A stretch of DNA of 64,000 nucleotides. Source: Tricholoma matsutake (Eukaryota; Basidiomycota; Agaricomycetes; Agaricales; Tricholomataceae). Where the stretch lies: contig AP026539.1 in assembly GCA_026075535.2 (NCBI GenBank), forward strand, positions 6,200,001-6,264,000, given 5' to 3'. Below the pieces are notes generated by a model. The model was not told where the DNA came from. It searched no databases and worked only from the letters and a program-made list of their open reading frames with translations. Below, piece after piece: positions 37,101 to 47,894 of this stretch (position 1 is its first letter; each line of letters opens with the position of its first letter). A program made the translations under genes and the position numbers.

Positions 37101-37960
37101 AGACAGAGAGAATGAATCAGGAGTTGGAGCAGTACCTACATATGTTTGTCAACTACTGACAAACTGACTGGCCTGAATGGCTGGCAATTGCCAAATTTTC
37201 CCACAATAACAAATTACATTCGGCTACTCATATGTCACCCTTTTTCGCGAATTATGGATACCATCCTCGCATGGGAGTAGAACCCAGAAGGGAAGTCAAA
37301 GTACCATCGGGAGAAGACTTTGTATCTAAGATGCAAAAGGTACAAGAGTAAGCAAAGGCGGCATTGAAGAAAGCACGTGATGACATGATGTGACATGCAG
37401 ATCGTACTCGAGCACGTGCTCCAGAGTACAAAGTTGGTGACTTGGTATGGCTAAGTACCAAGGACCTGAATATTCCACGACCTTCAAAGAAACTTATGGA
37501 AAAACAAGTTGGCCCATATGCGATCTCTAAAATAATCTCGCCTAATGCGGTAGTGCTAAAATTACCCTGATCATTCAAGATTGATCCTGAGATTAACGTA
37601 TCCTGCCTATGCCCTTACCATCTGCCCACTATTCCTGGCCTACAAACTACTCTGCAACCTCCGATAATAGTAGAAGGTGCTCCAGAATATATAGTTGAAG
37701 AAATTCTAGACTCACGTCTTCGATGGAACAAATTGGAGTTCTTAATAAAGTGGAAAAACTATACCAACAAAAATAATTTGTGGGAACCTGAAGAGAATTG
37801 TAAGCAAGTGCATAACATGATCGCCCAATTCTTTAAAAATAATCCGAATGCTCCGCATCGCATTGCGAGAATGGTGTATGAGGGGATGAAATTCTGGCCT
37901 TACCGAAATTTCACAGAGGGGACAAACGTAATATTTTCTCGCCTGGAAGTCGAGGCATAA
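34151..37960 (+). pseudogene. pol: Pol of gypsy element IV: protease, RT/RNase H, integrase, chromodomain
   Basis: Starts four bases before the gag stop, in another frame. The protease active site LLDSGATGLF (about 34402) is intact. Reverse transcriptase shows FFMPKKDQRKRMCTDYRYLN and a catalytic box FIDDILIFT near 35513, where the more usual residue before Asp-Asp-Ile is Leu after Tyr. RNase H ends near 36270 with KADALSRHID after a frameshift near 36225. The integrase zinc motif is near 36600-36740, and its core contains ISDRGPQFAS and YHPQTDGQTERMNQ (to about 37115). The chromodomain EYIVEEILDSRL..EFLIKWKNY..NLWEPEEN is near 37690-37800. TGA stops at 35141, 35831, 36549, 37157, 37391 and 37568 all replace arginine; TAA is at 37349. 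A one-base loss lies near 36771. Confidence 0.93.
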
Positions 37961-37971
37961 AAGGGGGGTAA

Positions 37972-38362
37972 TGTTAGGAAACCATCCCATTACCTAATAA
38001 AATTTCCTTTTTATTTTATTATGTCAAATTACACTACATGACGCCAAATTATGCTACACTTTGATAGTGTGGGAATTTTATTTTGCACGCATCAATATGT
38101 ACATGCATGTGCGAATGCATCGGTAACAACAATGTACAATATATGTAACATAGTATATAAATGCCTAGGGGACCCCAGTTGTGTTCTCTTAGGTATTCCA
38201 CCTACATTTTTGGTGTGAAAGGCCTATCTCAACAAACTCACCTATTAATAACCCCTCGCATCAAAACCATCAATTCCCCCATCATGAGCGCGGATCCTGC
38301 CCCCTTCTTGTAGAGAGAACCTGCACGGTCTTAGCTAGCAGATAGTGGGTGTCGCCCTAACA
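37972..38362 (+). repeat. 3' LTR of gypsy element IV
   Basis: 391 bp, TGTTAGG...CCTAACA, followed by the duplication GTGAC. Confidence 0.94.
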
Positions 38363-39431
38363 GTGACATTACTGGAATTCTTTGTTTCAAAATGGGATTC
38401 ATCTTCTTGCATCCAGTAGATGTCGTCGCTGTCCTGTGCTTTCAAGCACAGTTCTGCAAGAGTATTGGGTTTACCACCCCGGAGAACTTCTATGCAAAGC
38501 CGGAGTGGAAGACCGCGGAAATAGCAGTCATGAAGGGCTGCTTCATTCCAGTTGACCCTAGAAGCTAATTCCCAGAAGTCAATGTTATATCTCATGATAT
38601 GACCACCTTTCTTCATTGCTAAGTCAGAGAGAGCTTTTTCCGCATCTCCGACTGGGTCATGTGGACCAAAGTTGCTTTCCAGCTCAGTGAGGAAAGCTTC
38701 ATAGTCCCACATCCAGTGTGCGGAATCTGTTGGGTCATTCAGACCAGGCTCAAACCAACTGAGAGCTGATCCCTTAAGATAAGAAAGGATGAATATGATC
38801 TTTTTCTCATCAGAGGAAAATATGTGCGGACAGTCATGGAAATGGAGATTGCAGGAGACTAAGAAGTCTCTAAGTTTCTTTGGATTGTGCCATCAAAAGT
38901 GTCAGGGTCGCGAACTTTGATTTTCTCAGTCTTGGGTGTGTTATTCTGACGAAGGGTGCAGATACTCTCTGAGAGGTTGTAAAGGACATCTATGACCCTA
39001 TCCCCTGGGTCAGGGTTTTCCCCCACGGGAGGTTGATCCTCAGGATCATTGGGATCTGGGTCACCCCCAGGGCTGTCAGGACCACTAGGGTCATCGGGTC
39101 TGCCGGGGGGTCTGTCCTCTAGACCAGGATCTTCCAACCCAAAGGGTTCAGGCTGGTTGATGCCCCCTATGTACTCAAGGGGAGTTCTTGATCGAAAACC
39201 TTCTGGGTTGTCAGAAGGTTGTGGGGCATGGGTGGACATGAGATTGGCACTGATTGAGGGGGCTCCTGAGCCGATTTGTCGGAAGATGTTTGAGGGTCTG
39301 GAAGACACTCCAAAAGTAGTGGCAGGTCGAGGGTTGGAAAGGGTGGATTGCTGGATTGCAGAGATCCCTGGAATAGTACCGGTGCATTGGGAATTTCTTG
39401 TTGTGTGCTGGCGGGTCTCGGTAGGGGTCAT
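38363..39431 (-). pseudogene. gag: Gag of gypsy element III, N-terminal part
   Basis: Starts at ATG 39431 (MTPTETRQHTTRN). It has a Pro/Asp/Gly-rich region with repeated DDPSGPDSPGG-like units, then the gag core. A one-base indel near 38893 moves the frame (PDTFDGTIQ / LRDFLVSCNLHFHDCP). The core continues through ELESNFGPHDPVGDAEKAL and LAELCLKAQD to 38363, where element IV inserted. Ancestral gag would be joined with 32156-31830. Confidence 0.85.
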
Positions 39432-39471
39432 AGAGAGGAAATGGACGAGTGAAGTGTGAGTTTGTATATAC

Positions 39472-40130
39472 TGTTAAGAACTGATCCTAGAGCATTTGTC
39501 AGAATCCGATCGGACACTGCAGGTGTTGTTGTCAGGTCATCACAGATTCTGTGGGAGGGGAAACGGAAAGGACTTGGCTTCAGCTTGTAAGAAGCTGCAC
39601 CCTTCACCTCGTCTGGTGTCCTACTTTCAAGTTGGAGGTTTGGAGGTAGGAATGGGTAAGTGCGGGTAAACATGGGAAGGAGTATGGAGGGACTTAGGTT
39701 AAATTCAGATGAGGTTAGAACTTCAGAGGGAGACTGGAGGTCGAGTCAAATGGAGTTCAGACTCTTAGAGAACTGAGGTTGGAGTAGAAGGAGGTTTGGA
39801 TTGGCAGATTAAAGTTGAGTCTATGTTGATATACAAACTGAGGAATACAAGGCGAAACTAACTAAGCTTAAATACTGTAGTCTGGAATAATGTGGAACAG
39901 GAATGAAGACTGCAGCAGTGTCTCAACTGTGTAGATAAATTATCTAGCGGGAGCCGCACAGGAATCTGTAGTCGAATTTGCAATAGAGATGGCAGCCTGG
40001 TGCACAGCAGTGTGGGCAGTGCAAGGCGGCCGGGAACGAAATTGGGAGGCGTAGACAAAAGTCATGTTTGACGTGTGGGAAAGGGTCGGATGGATGCGGG
40101 TTTTGATCGGGCAAGGAATGGTTCTTGACA
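39472..40130 (-). repeat. 5' LTR of gypsy element III
   Basis: 659 bp, partner of 16456-17139, followed on the right by CTCCC. At several sites one LTR has CA where the other has TG, pointing to a lost CG in both. Confidence 0.92.
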
Positions 40131-40135
40131 CTCCC

Positions 40136-41954
40136 CTCAGGTCTGGATGGGTCATTTTGGCAGGGAATAGGCCATTCAATGCAACAATGATGAGTTTTTG
40201 CTGTTTTTCAATCATGTTCTTATGTTGCTGTTAGTGATTGTCAAGGGTATTGAAACCCATGCAGGTATTAGCCATGGGTAGTTGTGGGTATGAAATTTGT
40301 GACCCTCCACAAACCCATGCCCACAGCATGGGTTGGCGGGTTTTGTTAGCACTCAGTTCTGCATTTGAAAACATGTCAACAACAGAAAACATGTGACTCC
40401 ATCACAGTTGGCTCAACAACACGTCAACAACACCAACATCAGCCACACCACAGGCTCGACAATGGGCAGTAACAACAAGGGCGACGCAACAGCAGCAACA
40501 ACAACAAAAACTGGGGCTCAAGGCCCAGGTATGTTTTTCTTTCTTTGCTAACTTGCTAACCTATGCACCGTGAAACGAGGCCCAGATGACTACAAACATT
40601 GTCTGGGCACTAGGTAAGTTGTTCTTTATATTCCTTTCTATTTATCTTCAACTAACTAATCTTTTCTTTTGATTTTTAGGTTATAATGATGTCACAGCCC
40701 CCGAGGCAGTGCAACCTATGGCTGCCCATGCCACCGCTGCGAGCCTCTGCTTGCTGGGTGGATGACAGAGCAATGACAATGAACAATGCCCCCAGCCCTG
40801 TGAGCCACTGCTTGCAAGGTGGGTTGTGGGTGCTAACAGCTGACAATGAGGGATGATGGGACAGAGACAACAGGAGCAGGGAGACCCAAGAAGTGGGATA
40901 CCCACCAGGTATGCACCCCTATGCCCATAATCAGCCGCATCAATGCTAACACCACCTATCCCCACCAAAACAGAATCAGCAGCATCTTGACACAACACAG
41001 CTGAAAAGGGGACCCACCACAACTACAGCTCCCCTCCACAGCTGTGAGCACCTGCTTGCGGGGTGGGTCGAGCTGATGGCCAGTGATGTACGATGATGAC
41101 AACTGATGGTGCACCCCCATGCCTATGAGTAACTGCTTGTAGGGTGGATTGCAGGTGCTACCAGATGACGACAGGGACAATAGGGGGGACGAACAGTCCC
41201 AGCATCACCGAACTCCACAAGGCACAACATGGCACCCACCCCCAACAACAAATGCTGCACCACCTGTTCCCAGCCTCATGAGCAACTGCTCATGGGGTGG
41301 ATCACAGGTGGAACAGTGATGATGAGACAACAGGGGACAATGACAGGGCAATGATTCCCTGTACCTACTCCTCCAACCCTGGTCCCTGTGAACAATGATG
41401 GGGGCGACTGGCTTGAGCTAGCACCCCCTTCTGCCATGCGAGCACTGGCTTGTAGTGGTGGTGGTGGGTGCTACTGGGCCATGACCTCAAGTGAGACAAG
41501 CACAGGGATGACCAATGACGCACCCACAACCCAGCACCCCTCACTGCTGCTGCGAGCAACTGCTCGCGGTGTAGATAGGGGCTGCTCGATGAACGATGAT
41601 GGCCAATGAAAAACTACAGATGATGGATGACATACCCATGTGCACTACTCATGAGGGTATGTGTACCCTCCCAACCCCTGGGTACCCATACCCATACCTG
41701 CTGAAAACCTGTACCCTCGACTAAGGGTAAGGGTTTTGACAGGTGCAGGTACAGGTAGCAAAAAAATACCCAGTGGTTACCCATGCCAATCTCTAGTCGC
41801 TGTTGCCTTGTGTTTTTTTAATCTCTTTTATGCTGCTGGTGGCAGCCCAATCTGTGACAAACAACAACTTGTGTAGTGTGCCATGTACTCTAACATCTCC
41901 TAGGCAGTATAAATGAATGACCAGAAAGTGCTAACATAGATTAAGTTGAAGACA
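40136..41954. repeat. Degenerate repetitive DNA with intron-like segments and a palindromic motif array
   Basis: No real gene was found. The region holds a 9-bp-stem hairpin (aacccatgc/gcatgggtt, 40312-40334) and two splice-like segments (caggtatgttttt at about 40527 and aggtaagttg...tttttagg at about 40612-40680). It also holds seven degenerate copies of a motif like GCGAGCAACTGCTCGC followed by GGGTGG (near 40736, 40799, 41042, 41127, 41278, 41439, 41552). The last 150 bp are rich in GGGTA on both strands. Parts resemble 44870-45110, so this is one dispersed repeat family. Confidence 0.6.
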
Positions 41955-42588
41955 CTATTGCCTCCTCCTGAGGAATAACCAAGGTACTGGCCTTGATACC
42001 TTCAACATCTTCGCATACTGCATAATTAGTATGGCTGTCCCTACTTTGATGCCAAGCCAAGCCTGCAGATCCTTCAATGCAATAAAATCGAGTGTGAGCT
42101 GTGTGATCTGAAGAAATCCCATGTCCTTCAAAACTTCACCATATGGAGCAAAATGGATGCCATCTTTGCTGCGCTCATGCTCATCTAGGAATTGGAACCA
42201 GCAAGTCACTTTGGGATACTCAATGGGAGTCAAACGAGGATTCATAGCTTGAGTCAAAGTCCAGGGTACAGGTGGGTGTTGTTGTTTGTTGAGAAATGGA
42301 TGACCACCAAGGTTTTGTCCAAGTCCATGATTGTTGAGCATCAACATTGGCATGGGCAGCATCATGAAGGGATTGGGGTAACTGTATCCATCTTGAAAAG
42401 GAAATTGAAATCCACTTTCATACATTGGCTGTGGACTCAGAGCTGATCGTCCATGTGGCCTGGTGTCATGGAGGTGCAAAGAATGTGGTTTAGTATCGAT
42501 GGTAGAATTGCCTGCCATCTAGATGCAATCAGATGTACATGTCAGAAAAGATAGGGTATACTCGAGCGTACAATGTCCACAGCCCAGT

Positions 42589-42897
42589 TAGTGTTTCAAG
42601 GTCCAGTTGGGTTGCAGTCTTTTGCAGTCTTTTTAAAATTTAAACTCCCTTCTACTACCTCAAACAATAAGATAAAATCATGAAAATATTTGAGCAGACA
42701 GATCTGGCCAAGACTGGGGGGTCATGGGTCATCTCTGGAACATAAGGATTCTGGTCAGTGATTGTCAATATAATCACAAAATTTAATCATGGATAGAGAA
42801 GTGAAAATAATGGGGGGTCCTCTCTTTGACGAAATGATTTCATCCAGTCATTGCTGAGATACAGCAAAACAGCAAAAGACCAGACCTTGAAACACTA
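42589..42897. mobile_element. hAT-type MITE, 309 bp
   Basis: Terminal inverted repeats TAGTGTTTCAAGGTC / GACCTTGAAACACTA are bounded by a perfect 8-bp target duplication AGCCCAGT (42581-42588 and 42898-42905). An 8-bp duplication with TAGTG ends is typical of hAT elements. No coding capacity. It lies in an intron or gap of the zinc-cluster pseudogene. Confidence 0.88.
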
Positions 42898-43147
42898 AGC
42901 CCAGTAACCCAGATTACTGTGATTCAGAACATAGCAGATATTGCCCGGCTTCAAGTTCCAACAGTATACATCCTTTTCTTTTGAGTGCATATCACATTGC
43001 CACCTCAATTGAAGCTCCCCCACTACTTTCAAATGCTCCTGATGGAGTTGATTGAGGGGATTGCCATGCGAGTCAGATCCATTGTTTGAAACTGCAGATG
43101 AATGAGATGGTCCCTAGCAGTGACAAAATGAGCTCAAGATGATATAA
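42898..43147. other. Non-coding DNA right of the MITE
   Basis: Probably intron of the zinc-cluster pseudogene. It contains a possible donor (minus strand GTAGTT near 43157), and nothing else was recognised. Confidence 0.35.
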
Positions 43148-44639
43148 CTACAGATTAATCCATGTGTCCACCTTTTTCAAGCTCACAGCTGACTTGGCCA
43201 CCTTGGTGATCATAATTCCTTCATTTTCTTTGTTGGCGTCCTCAAAGTACACCAGAACTGGCCTCAGAACATGTGATGAAATCTTGCCACTAGGAAGCCT
43301 CTGAGGTACAATGAGCGCTCTCATATGGTCTTTAAAGAACCTCAATTCATCTTCTGTCTGAATCGACATAGCACCTGTGCTCAGTTTGTCACCTTGCAAC
43401 CGATATTGCAGCTTAAGAAGTCCCAGAAAGCATCTTAGTTTCTCAGCAATCATGATTCAGAGGCTATCAAATGAAATGCCCGATGGAACAATAAATGGAG
43501 TGTTGCTACCATCAGAAGACTTCACAGCAGATGGGATTGAGAACCTGTTTGTGCAATCAATTGGTCAGTGTCCTCACATTGATGGTTCATTTACCCACTA
43601 CATGTTTCAGGATCATCATCTTTCACTGAGTCCTTCTCACTCCACTGCCTACTCACTGACCTTGACTGCTCCTTTCCTTTCTGCAATCCTAGTGGTGCAC
43701 TGTCAGAGACCTTTGGCTTTTTGAGCATACCCGTTCCAGCTGGCAGGTCATCCACCAACTCATCATCTAACTCTTCACTAGAGTTACTCTGATTGAAGTC
43801 CTCCAATTCCATATTTGAGCTGTCAGAATCAGAAAGAGTAGTGAAGAGATCCTTTGCCCTCTTGTGGGCATTGCGTGGTCCCATGGCCTTGGCGAATGAT
43901 GTGATTTGTTCCTCGAGAATGACAGAATGCTCTTCAACCTTGAGTACAGTAGGAAGCTGGTGGTTGGCCATCTGAACCTTGTCTTGCCCCACCCCCCCAT
44001 GAGTACATGCCATCATCTCAACTTCCCCATCCTCAGAATGAGCACTCTTCAAACAACTTTCCTTCCTGCTTTTTTTAGGTTTGACATCTGACTGAGCCAA
44101 ATGAGTCAAGCTTTGACTGCACTTCTGGCTTGATGAACTGGTTGGATGGCTAGATTTGTGGGTGCCAAGATGATCTGGAGGAGGTTGCTTGCATTCCATA
44201 GGAGGGTCAAGTTGTCCATGGCTAGTACTGCATGTCCTGCTTGATGTTCATGGGGGCACACATTCAGCTTCAAGACCTTTTGCTATGCACAGTCAACATG
44301 CACCAACTTCTGGGACAAATTCACATTTAGCTTTGTGGCATTTACAGAAAGAGCACACTGCCTTGATTGTGACCCTTGGGTTTGCTAAAGTGGTATTGCC
44401 TGAAAAAAAAGGCTGAGTTCACAGTAAGGAGGTTTTCTAAACATGATACCATCATTGCCCTGTCCATTTGATGGCACTGTGCTTTCTATCTCTGCAGAGG
44501 ATGGTGGACCTCCTGCTTCCTTGCCCTGTTTTTTGACTGATGCCATGTAGTTTAATATCAATGTAACACTATTTATTTAACATACATACTAATGAGATGT
44601 GGGCCAAACCCAGACAAAAAGGATGAAATGTGAGCTGTT

Positions 44640-45237
44640 TAAATAGTGTGGGGTGAGCACAGACCAGTTGTACCTGTTTGCTCACCTAACATGTGTTTCA
44701 TTTACTTGTTTACAATTATTATCACGTTGATCAACAACAACCACACTGCTGCCTCCCACCACGTTGCTGCCTCCCACCATGCTGCCACCTCCCACCTCTT
44801 TGCCCACCCCTGCAGCAACAATGTGGCTACAGCAGTGCCACGTCAATGAACACAATAGGCCCAAACAGTTCATTTGGGTCCCAGGTATGTTCCTTTAACT
44901 TGAGTAACTAACCATTTGTTCCATTTTTAAGGTTCTATTTCTTGATGTTACATCCTCCGAGTGCCAAATGATGACAACAATGCTGATGCCACATGTGCAA
45001 TGGGCCCAAACAAATTGTTTGGGCCCAGGTATGTTTCTTTAATATTTTTTCAGAAAGTCACTAACCTTTTGTTCCATTTTTTTTTCCATTTTTAGGGCTC
45101 TATTTCTTAATGATACACCCTCAAAGTGTTGAACAACAACAATGATGCTGATGCCACATGTGCAATGGGCCCAAACAACTCATTTGGGCCTAGGTATCTT
45201 TCTTTAATATTTTTTTTGAAAGTAACACCAATGACAA
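44640..45237. repeat. Tandem units of about 150-180 bp with GGGCCC palindromes and intron-like cores
   Basis: Three related units. Each carries a gggcccaaac...tttgggccc element (near 44872, 45002, 45169), then agGTATGTTTCTTTAA, a T-rich tract and tttttagggCTCTATTTCTT, then a short A/C-rich region. The copy at 45002-45026 is a palindrome with perfect 12-bp arms and one central base. The GTATGT...TTTTTAG arrangement looks like an intron copied with its exon edges. Confidence 0.65.
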
Positions 45238-45245
45238 GGATGCCA

Positions 45246-45365
45246 CCACCACTACCAACACCACCAACACCAACACCACCAACACCAACACCACCAACAC
45301 CAACACCACCAACACCAACACCACCAACACCAACACCACCAACACCAACACCACCAACACCAACA
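45246..45365. repeat. 15-bp tandem repeat (CCAACACCAACACCA)n
   Basis: About seven to eight almost perfect units of a 15-bp A/C repeat, followed by diverged copies to 45500. Frames on both strands stay open because of the repeat (Thr-Pro or Val-Gly), so they are not evidence for genes. Confidence 0.9.
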
Positions 45366-45526
45366 TCACTGCCAGCAACACCAACATCAATGCCAACAAT
45401 GCCAGTGCCAACATCAACTGACAACATGAACATCAACTGACAAAGCCAATGCCAACAAAAATGCCAACAACAATGACAACCAGAACAACCAACACCAGGG
45501 CCCACAACAATGACAACAATGAGGAT

Positions 45527-46349
45527 TAGTGTTTAAAGGTCCAGTCTGTAGGACCGAAAAAAAGACCGAAACTAAACTGAACTGGACTGATTAGGACCGG
45601 ACCAGTGGTCTATTTATGGACCAGTCTTTTTCAGTCCAGTTGCTGGTCTTTTGTTTTGAAAAATATAGTAGGACCAATGAAAAACCAGTCAAAACTTTCG
45701 TCCCAACGTATGTTAGACCTTACTCCCACACATATTTACTTCATTTTCAGTCCCTGGATCATCAAAAATGGTCAAGAATTGGTTGAGATATGACCAAAAA
45801 CATTTTTTGTACAAGTATTTTGTTGTATCAGAACAACTTTGATTGCATTGCTTATTACCTGAGCTATAATTTTTTTTGTACAGCTATATAACATCATAAA
45901 AGTAACAACAACACACCTAATCATCTGTACCATGGGATTTTATTTATATAACAGCCCAAATGAGTGCAACTACAAACTACAAATTACAAACTACAAACTG
46001 CAACTTGAATGCATGTCCTTTCAGTTTTGGCCATATCTCAGTCAAATCTTGATGGAATTGCTTAAATGTTAATCAGTCTACAGAGCATTACAATCTCTAT
46101 CCGTGAATATAATATATATGAGGTGATGGTCATATTTGTTGAGATACATATGAGTTATTTGGCATAATAAATTTTACAACAAAAAACCAGTCCAAACCAG
46201 TCTTTTTTCAGTCCATGGACCGATTAGGACCAGTCCTAAAGGGTCTGGTTGTGGTCCTCCAATATCTGGGTTGGTCCTAGACCAGTTGCAGTTGCCGGTT
46301 GCCCCATTTGGAAGTCAAAAACCAGACTGGACTGGACCTTTAAACACTA
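45527..46349. mobile_element. Non-autonomous hAT element, 823 bp
   Basis: Ends are TAGTGTTTAAAGGTCCAGTC and its inverse. The flanks are ATGAGGAT (45519-45526) and ACGAGGAT (46350-46357), an 8-bp duplication with one C/T difference at a CpG. Both ends carry many copies of GGACCAGT or its complement, as expected for transposase-binding subterminal repeats of hAT elements. No transposase is encoded. Confidence 0.88.
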
Positions 46350-46357
46350 ACGAGGAT

Positions 46358-46801
46358 GCTGACAATGGACAATGCAATGCCAGTGCCACCAACACCAGTC
46401 CCCCCTTGCTTGAAACTCAAGGGGGGGTTTCTCATTTTGCATTCACATCCAGCCTCGCGAGCCACTTCTCACAGGGTGAATTGTGAGGTATGTTTCTTTT
46501 TTTTGTTGTCTTCTCTTTTCTTTTTCATTCATTATTAATTGCAAGTAGTAAGTAGATAATTATTAGTTGATAGATAACCAGTCAGGGTCTGGACCAGTTC
46601 TAACTGGACCAGTAACCATGCCAAAACCATAGTGGACCAGTCCTGTAGGGTCCAGTCCAGTTATTTTTACATTTCTAAAATATGCTAACCGGTCCAGTCC
46701 TTGGTCCACCCTCAAAGAGGGTAAAAAACCAGACCAGACCGGATCTCAAAGCACTAGATACGAGACTAGCAGTAGTTGGGTTTGGAAAAAAGGATGAAGG
46801 G
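46358..46801. repeat. Diverged hAT-like terminal sequence and repeat remnants
   Basis: The stretch 46575-46757 again carries multiple ggaccagt/ccagtcc motifs. It ends ggatctcaaagcactag, similar to a hAT terminus, but a matching left end was not found. Near 46456 is another copy of the GCGAGC..CTTCTCAC-type motif followed by aggtatgtttctttt. Confidence 0.45.
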
Positions 46802-47735
46802 ATACTGTATACCATTTCATTCAATTCAGCAGTCACGTGTCATGGACCACCTCCAAAATTTATGGATGTCATGGAGCTTTGGACCAAGTGCCAAAATCAT
46901 CTGGAAATTCAAAAAAAAAAAAAAAATGTGCAAAAAATGGGGTTTTTTCCCTGGGAGCATATTTATGTGTTTGATGAAAAAATAATAAGCATCAGACAAT
47001 GTGCTTGTCAAGTCATTTACTGGGAGGCTGCCAAACAGCCAAACATGCTGACCAACCATTTACATTCCCACATCAGTTTCCATCAATTTCAACAAGTTGG
47101 AAGTAAGCTGTCATCCTCCCAGTCATCATCATCATTGTGCCACCAGAATTCCTCTCCATTGTAATGCTTGCTGGCAAATTTCCATCTCGTCCTGATGTTT
47201 GTGACAGTGGGTGTGAGGGTGGAAGGGAATTTTTGGGAGTGGTTGAAAGATCCATTGATGGAACGAGCGCTGCAGGGAGGTGAAATTTCAAGATGTCAAG
47301 GACAGATAAGCCCTTGTCAGGGAGGATTTCTTTCTGTATTTTGCATGGGATTTGTGGCAGCTGAGGATCCTTGGCCATTCTTGTTGAGAATGATGGGGAT
47401 GATGACAATGAGATTCAAAAATTTAGTGGTGTAATTAGTAGTCTGGTACAAGTCTGGTATCCATATATACTTACTATTTAGGTACAAATTTGATACAACT
47501 GCTTCATCATGCTCAACAATTACTGATTGCATGTTTGTTTCATTTTTCATCTGCCTTGGAAGAGTGGTGCAGGTTCACATACTTATGTTCTATTGAACTT
47601 AATTGGACCAAAATTGTGCAGCTGCTGAAAAAAATGTCAATGTCACAGTGGACCTAGCAGGCTGCCAAAACCATAATTTCGGCAGCAGCGTCACACATCA
47701 TGGGGCCTGCTGAATTGAATGAAATGATACAGTAT
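46802..47735. repeat. Pair of inverted repeats about 0.9 kb apart, possible transposon remnant
   Basis: The stretch 46802-46832 is the inverse of 47707-47735 (core catttcattcaattcagca), with weaker similarity further inward. The enclosed DNA has only short frames. No target duplication could be fixed. Confidence 0.5.
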
Positions 47736-47894
47736 GGCAAGAGGAAGTGGAATTTGTAGCTGGAGATAAAACACTTGATAATATAGGGACAGTTGAAAAG
47801 GAATGTGGTTGATATGGAGCACTATGTATATTGTGAGGTTTCCATGTTGAGAAGGAGATGTTGACATTGACATGTTTGCAGATACATGTTCAAA

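Larger units (their letters stand above)
32157..38362 (+). mobile_element. Ty3/gypsy element IV, full length, inactive, nested in gag of III
   Basis: LTRs at 32157-32558 (402 bp) and 37972-38362 (391 bp) start TGTTAGGAAACCA and end CCCTAACA. The exact 5-bp duplication GTGAC lies on both sides (32152-32156 and 38363-38367). It is in the opposite orientation to its host element. A purine tract AAAAGGGGGGTAA directly precedes the 3' LTR. Gag and a chromodomain pol are recognisable but carry seven TGA stops at arginine positions, a TAA and three single-base indels. Confidence 0.96.
16456..40130 (-). mobile_element. Ty3/gypsy element III, outer element of a nested cluster
   Basis: LTRs at 16456-17139 (3', 684 bp) and 39472-40130 (5', 659 bp) share TGTTAAGAACTG at one end and TTCTTGACA at the other. 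They are bordered by the 5-bp duplication CTCCC (16451-16455 and 40131-40135), showing that they belong to one insertion despite being 22 kb apart. All of its genes read on the minus strand. Two other gypsy elements sit inside it: II at 17163-27026 and IV at 32157-38362. Removing both leaves an element of about 7.6 kb. A purine tract AAGGGGGAAATAC (minus strand, 17152-17140) precedes the 3' LTR. Confidence 0.93.
41955..44546 (-). pseudogene. Zinc-cluster protein gene with SAM-like C-terminus, decayed
   Basis: A multi-exon gene on the minus strand. Exon 1 starts at ATG 44546 (MASVKKQGKEAGG) and joins across a 50-nt intron (44400-44449) to a cysteine cluster CSFCKCHKAKC..C*LC..C. A Ser/Lys-rich region and coiled coil (44199-43591) follow. 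After a further intron comes a segment with IMIAEKLRCFLGLLKLQYRLQ (43490-43148), then, after a long intron holding a hAT MITE, the last exon (42518-41955). That exon has a helical block YPKVTCWFQFLDEHE...LQAWLGIKVGTAILIMQYA that looks like a small SAM-type fold. TGA codons at 44293-44295, 44248-44250 and 43457-43459 interrupt it; each fits a lost CGA (the first restores no cysteine but sits between two). Not recognised as a named family. It might be an accessory gene of a transposon. Confidence 0.6.

Noticed and set aside
40735..41580. CRISPR-like array
   Set aside because: The repeats are degenerate, unevenly spaced, and the genome is eukaryotic with introns and LTR elements.
45107..45505. 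Open frames made of Val-Gly or Thr-Pro repeats
   Set aside because: They are produced by the 15-bp tandem repeat, which keeps several frames open on both strands.
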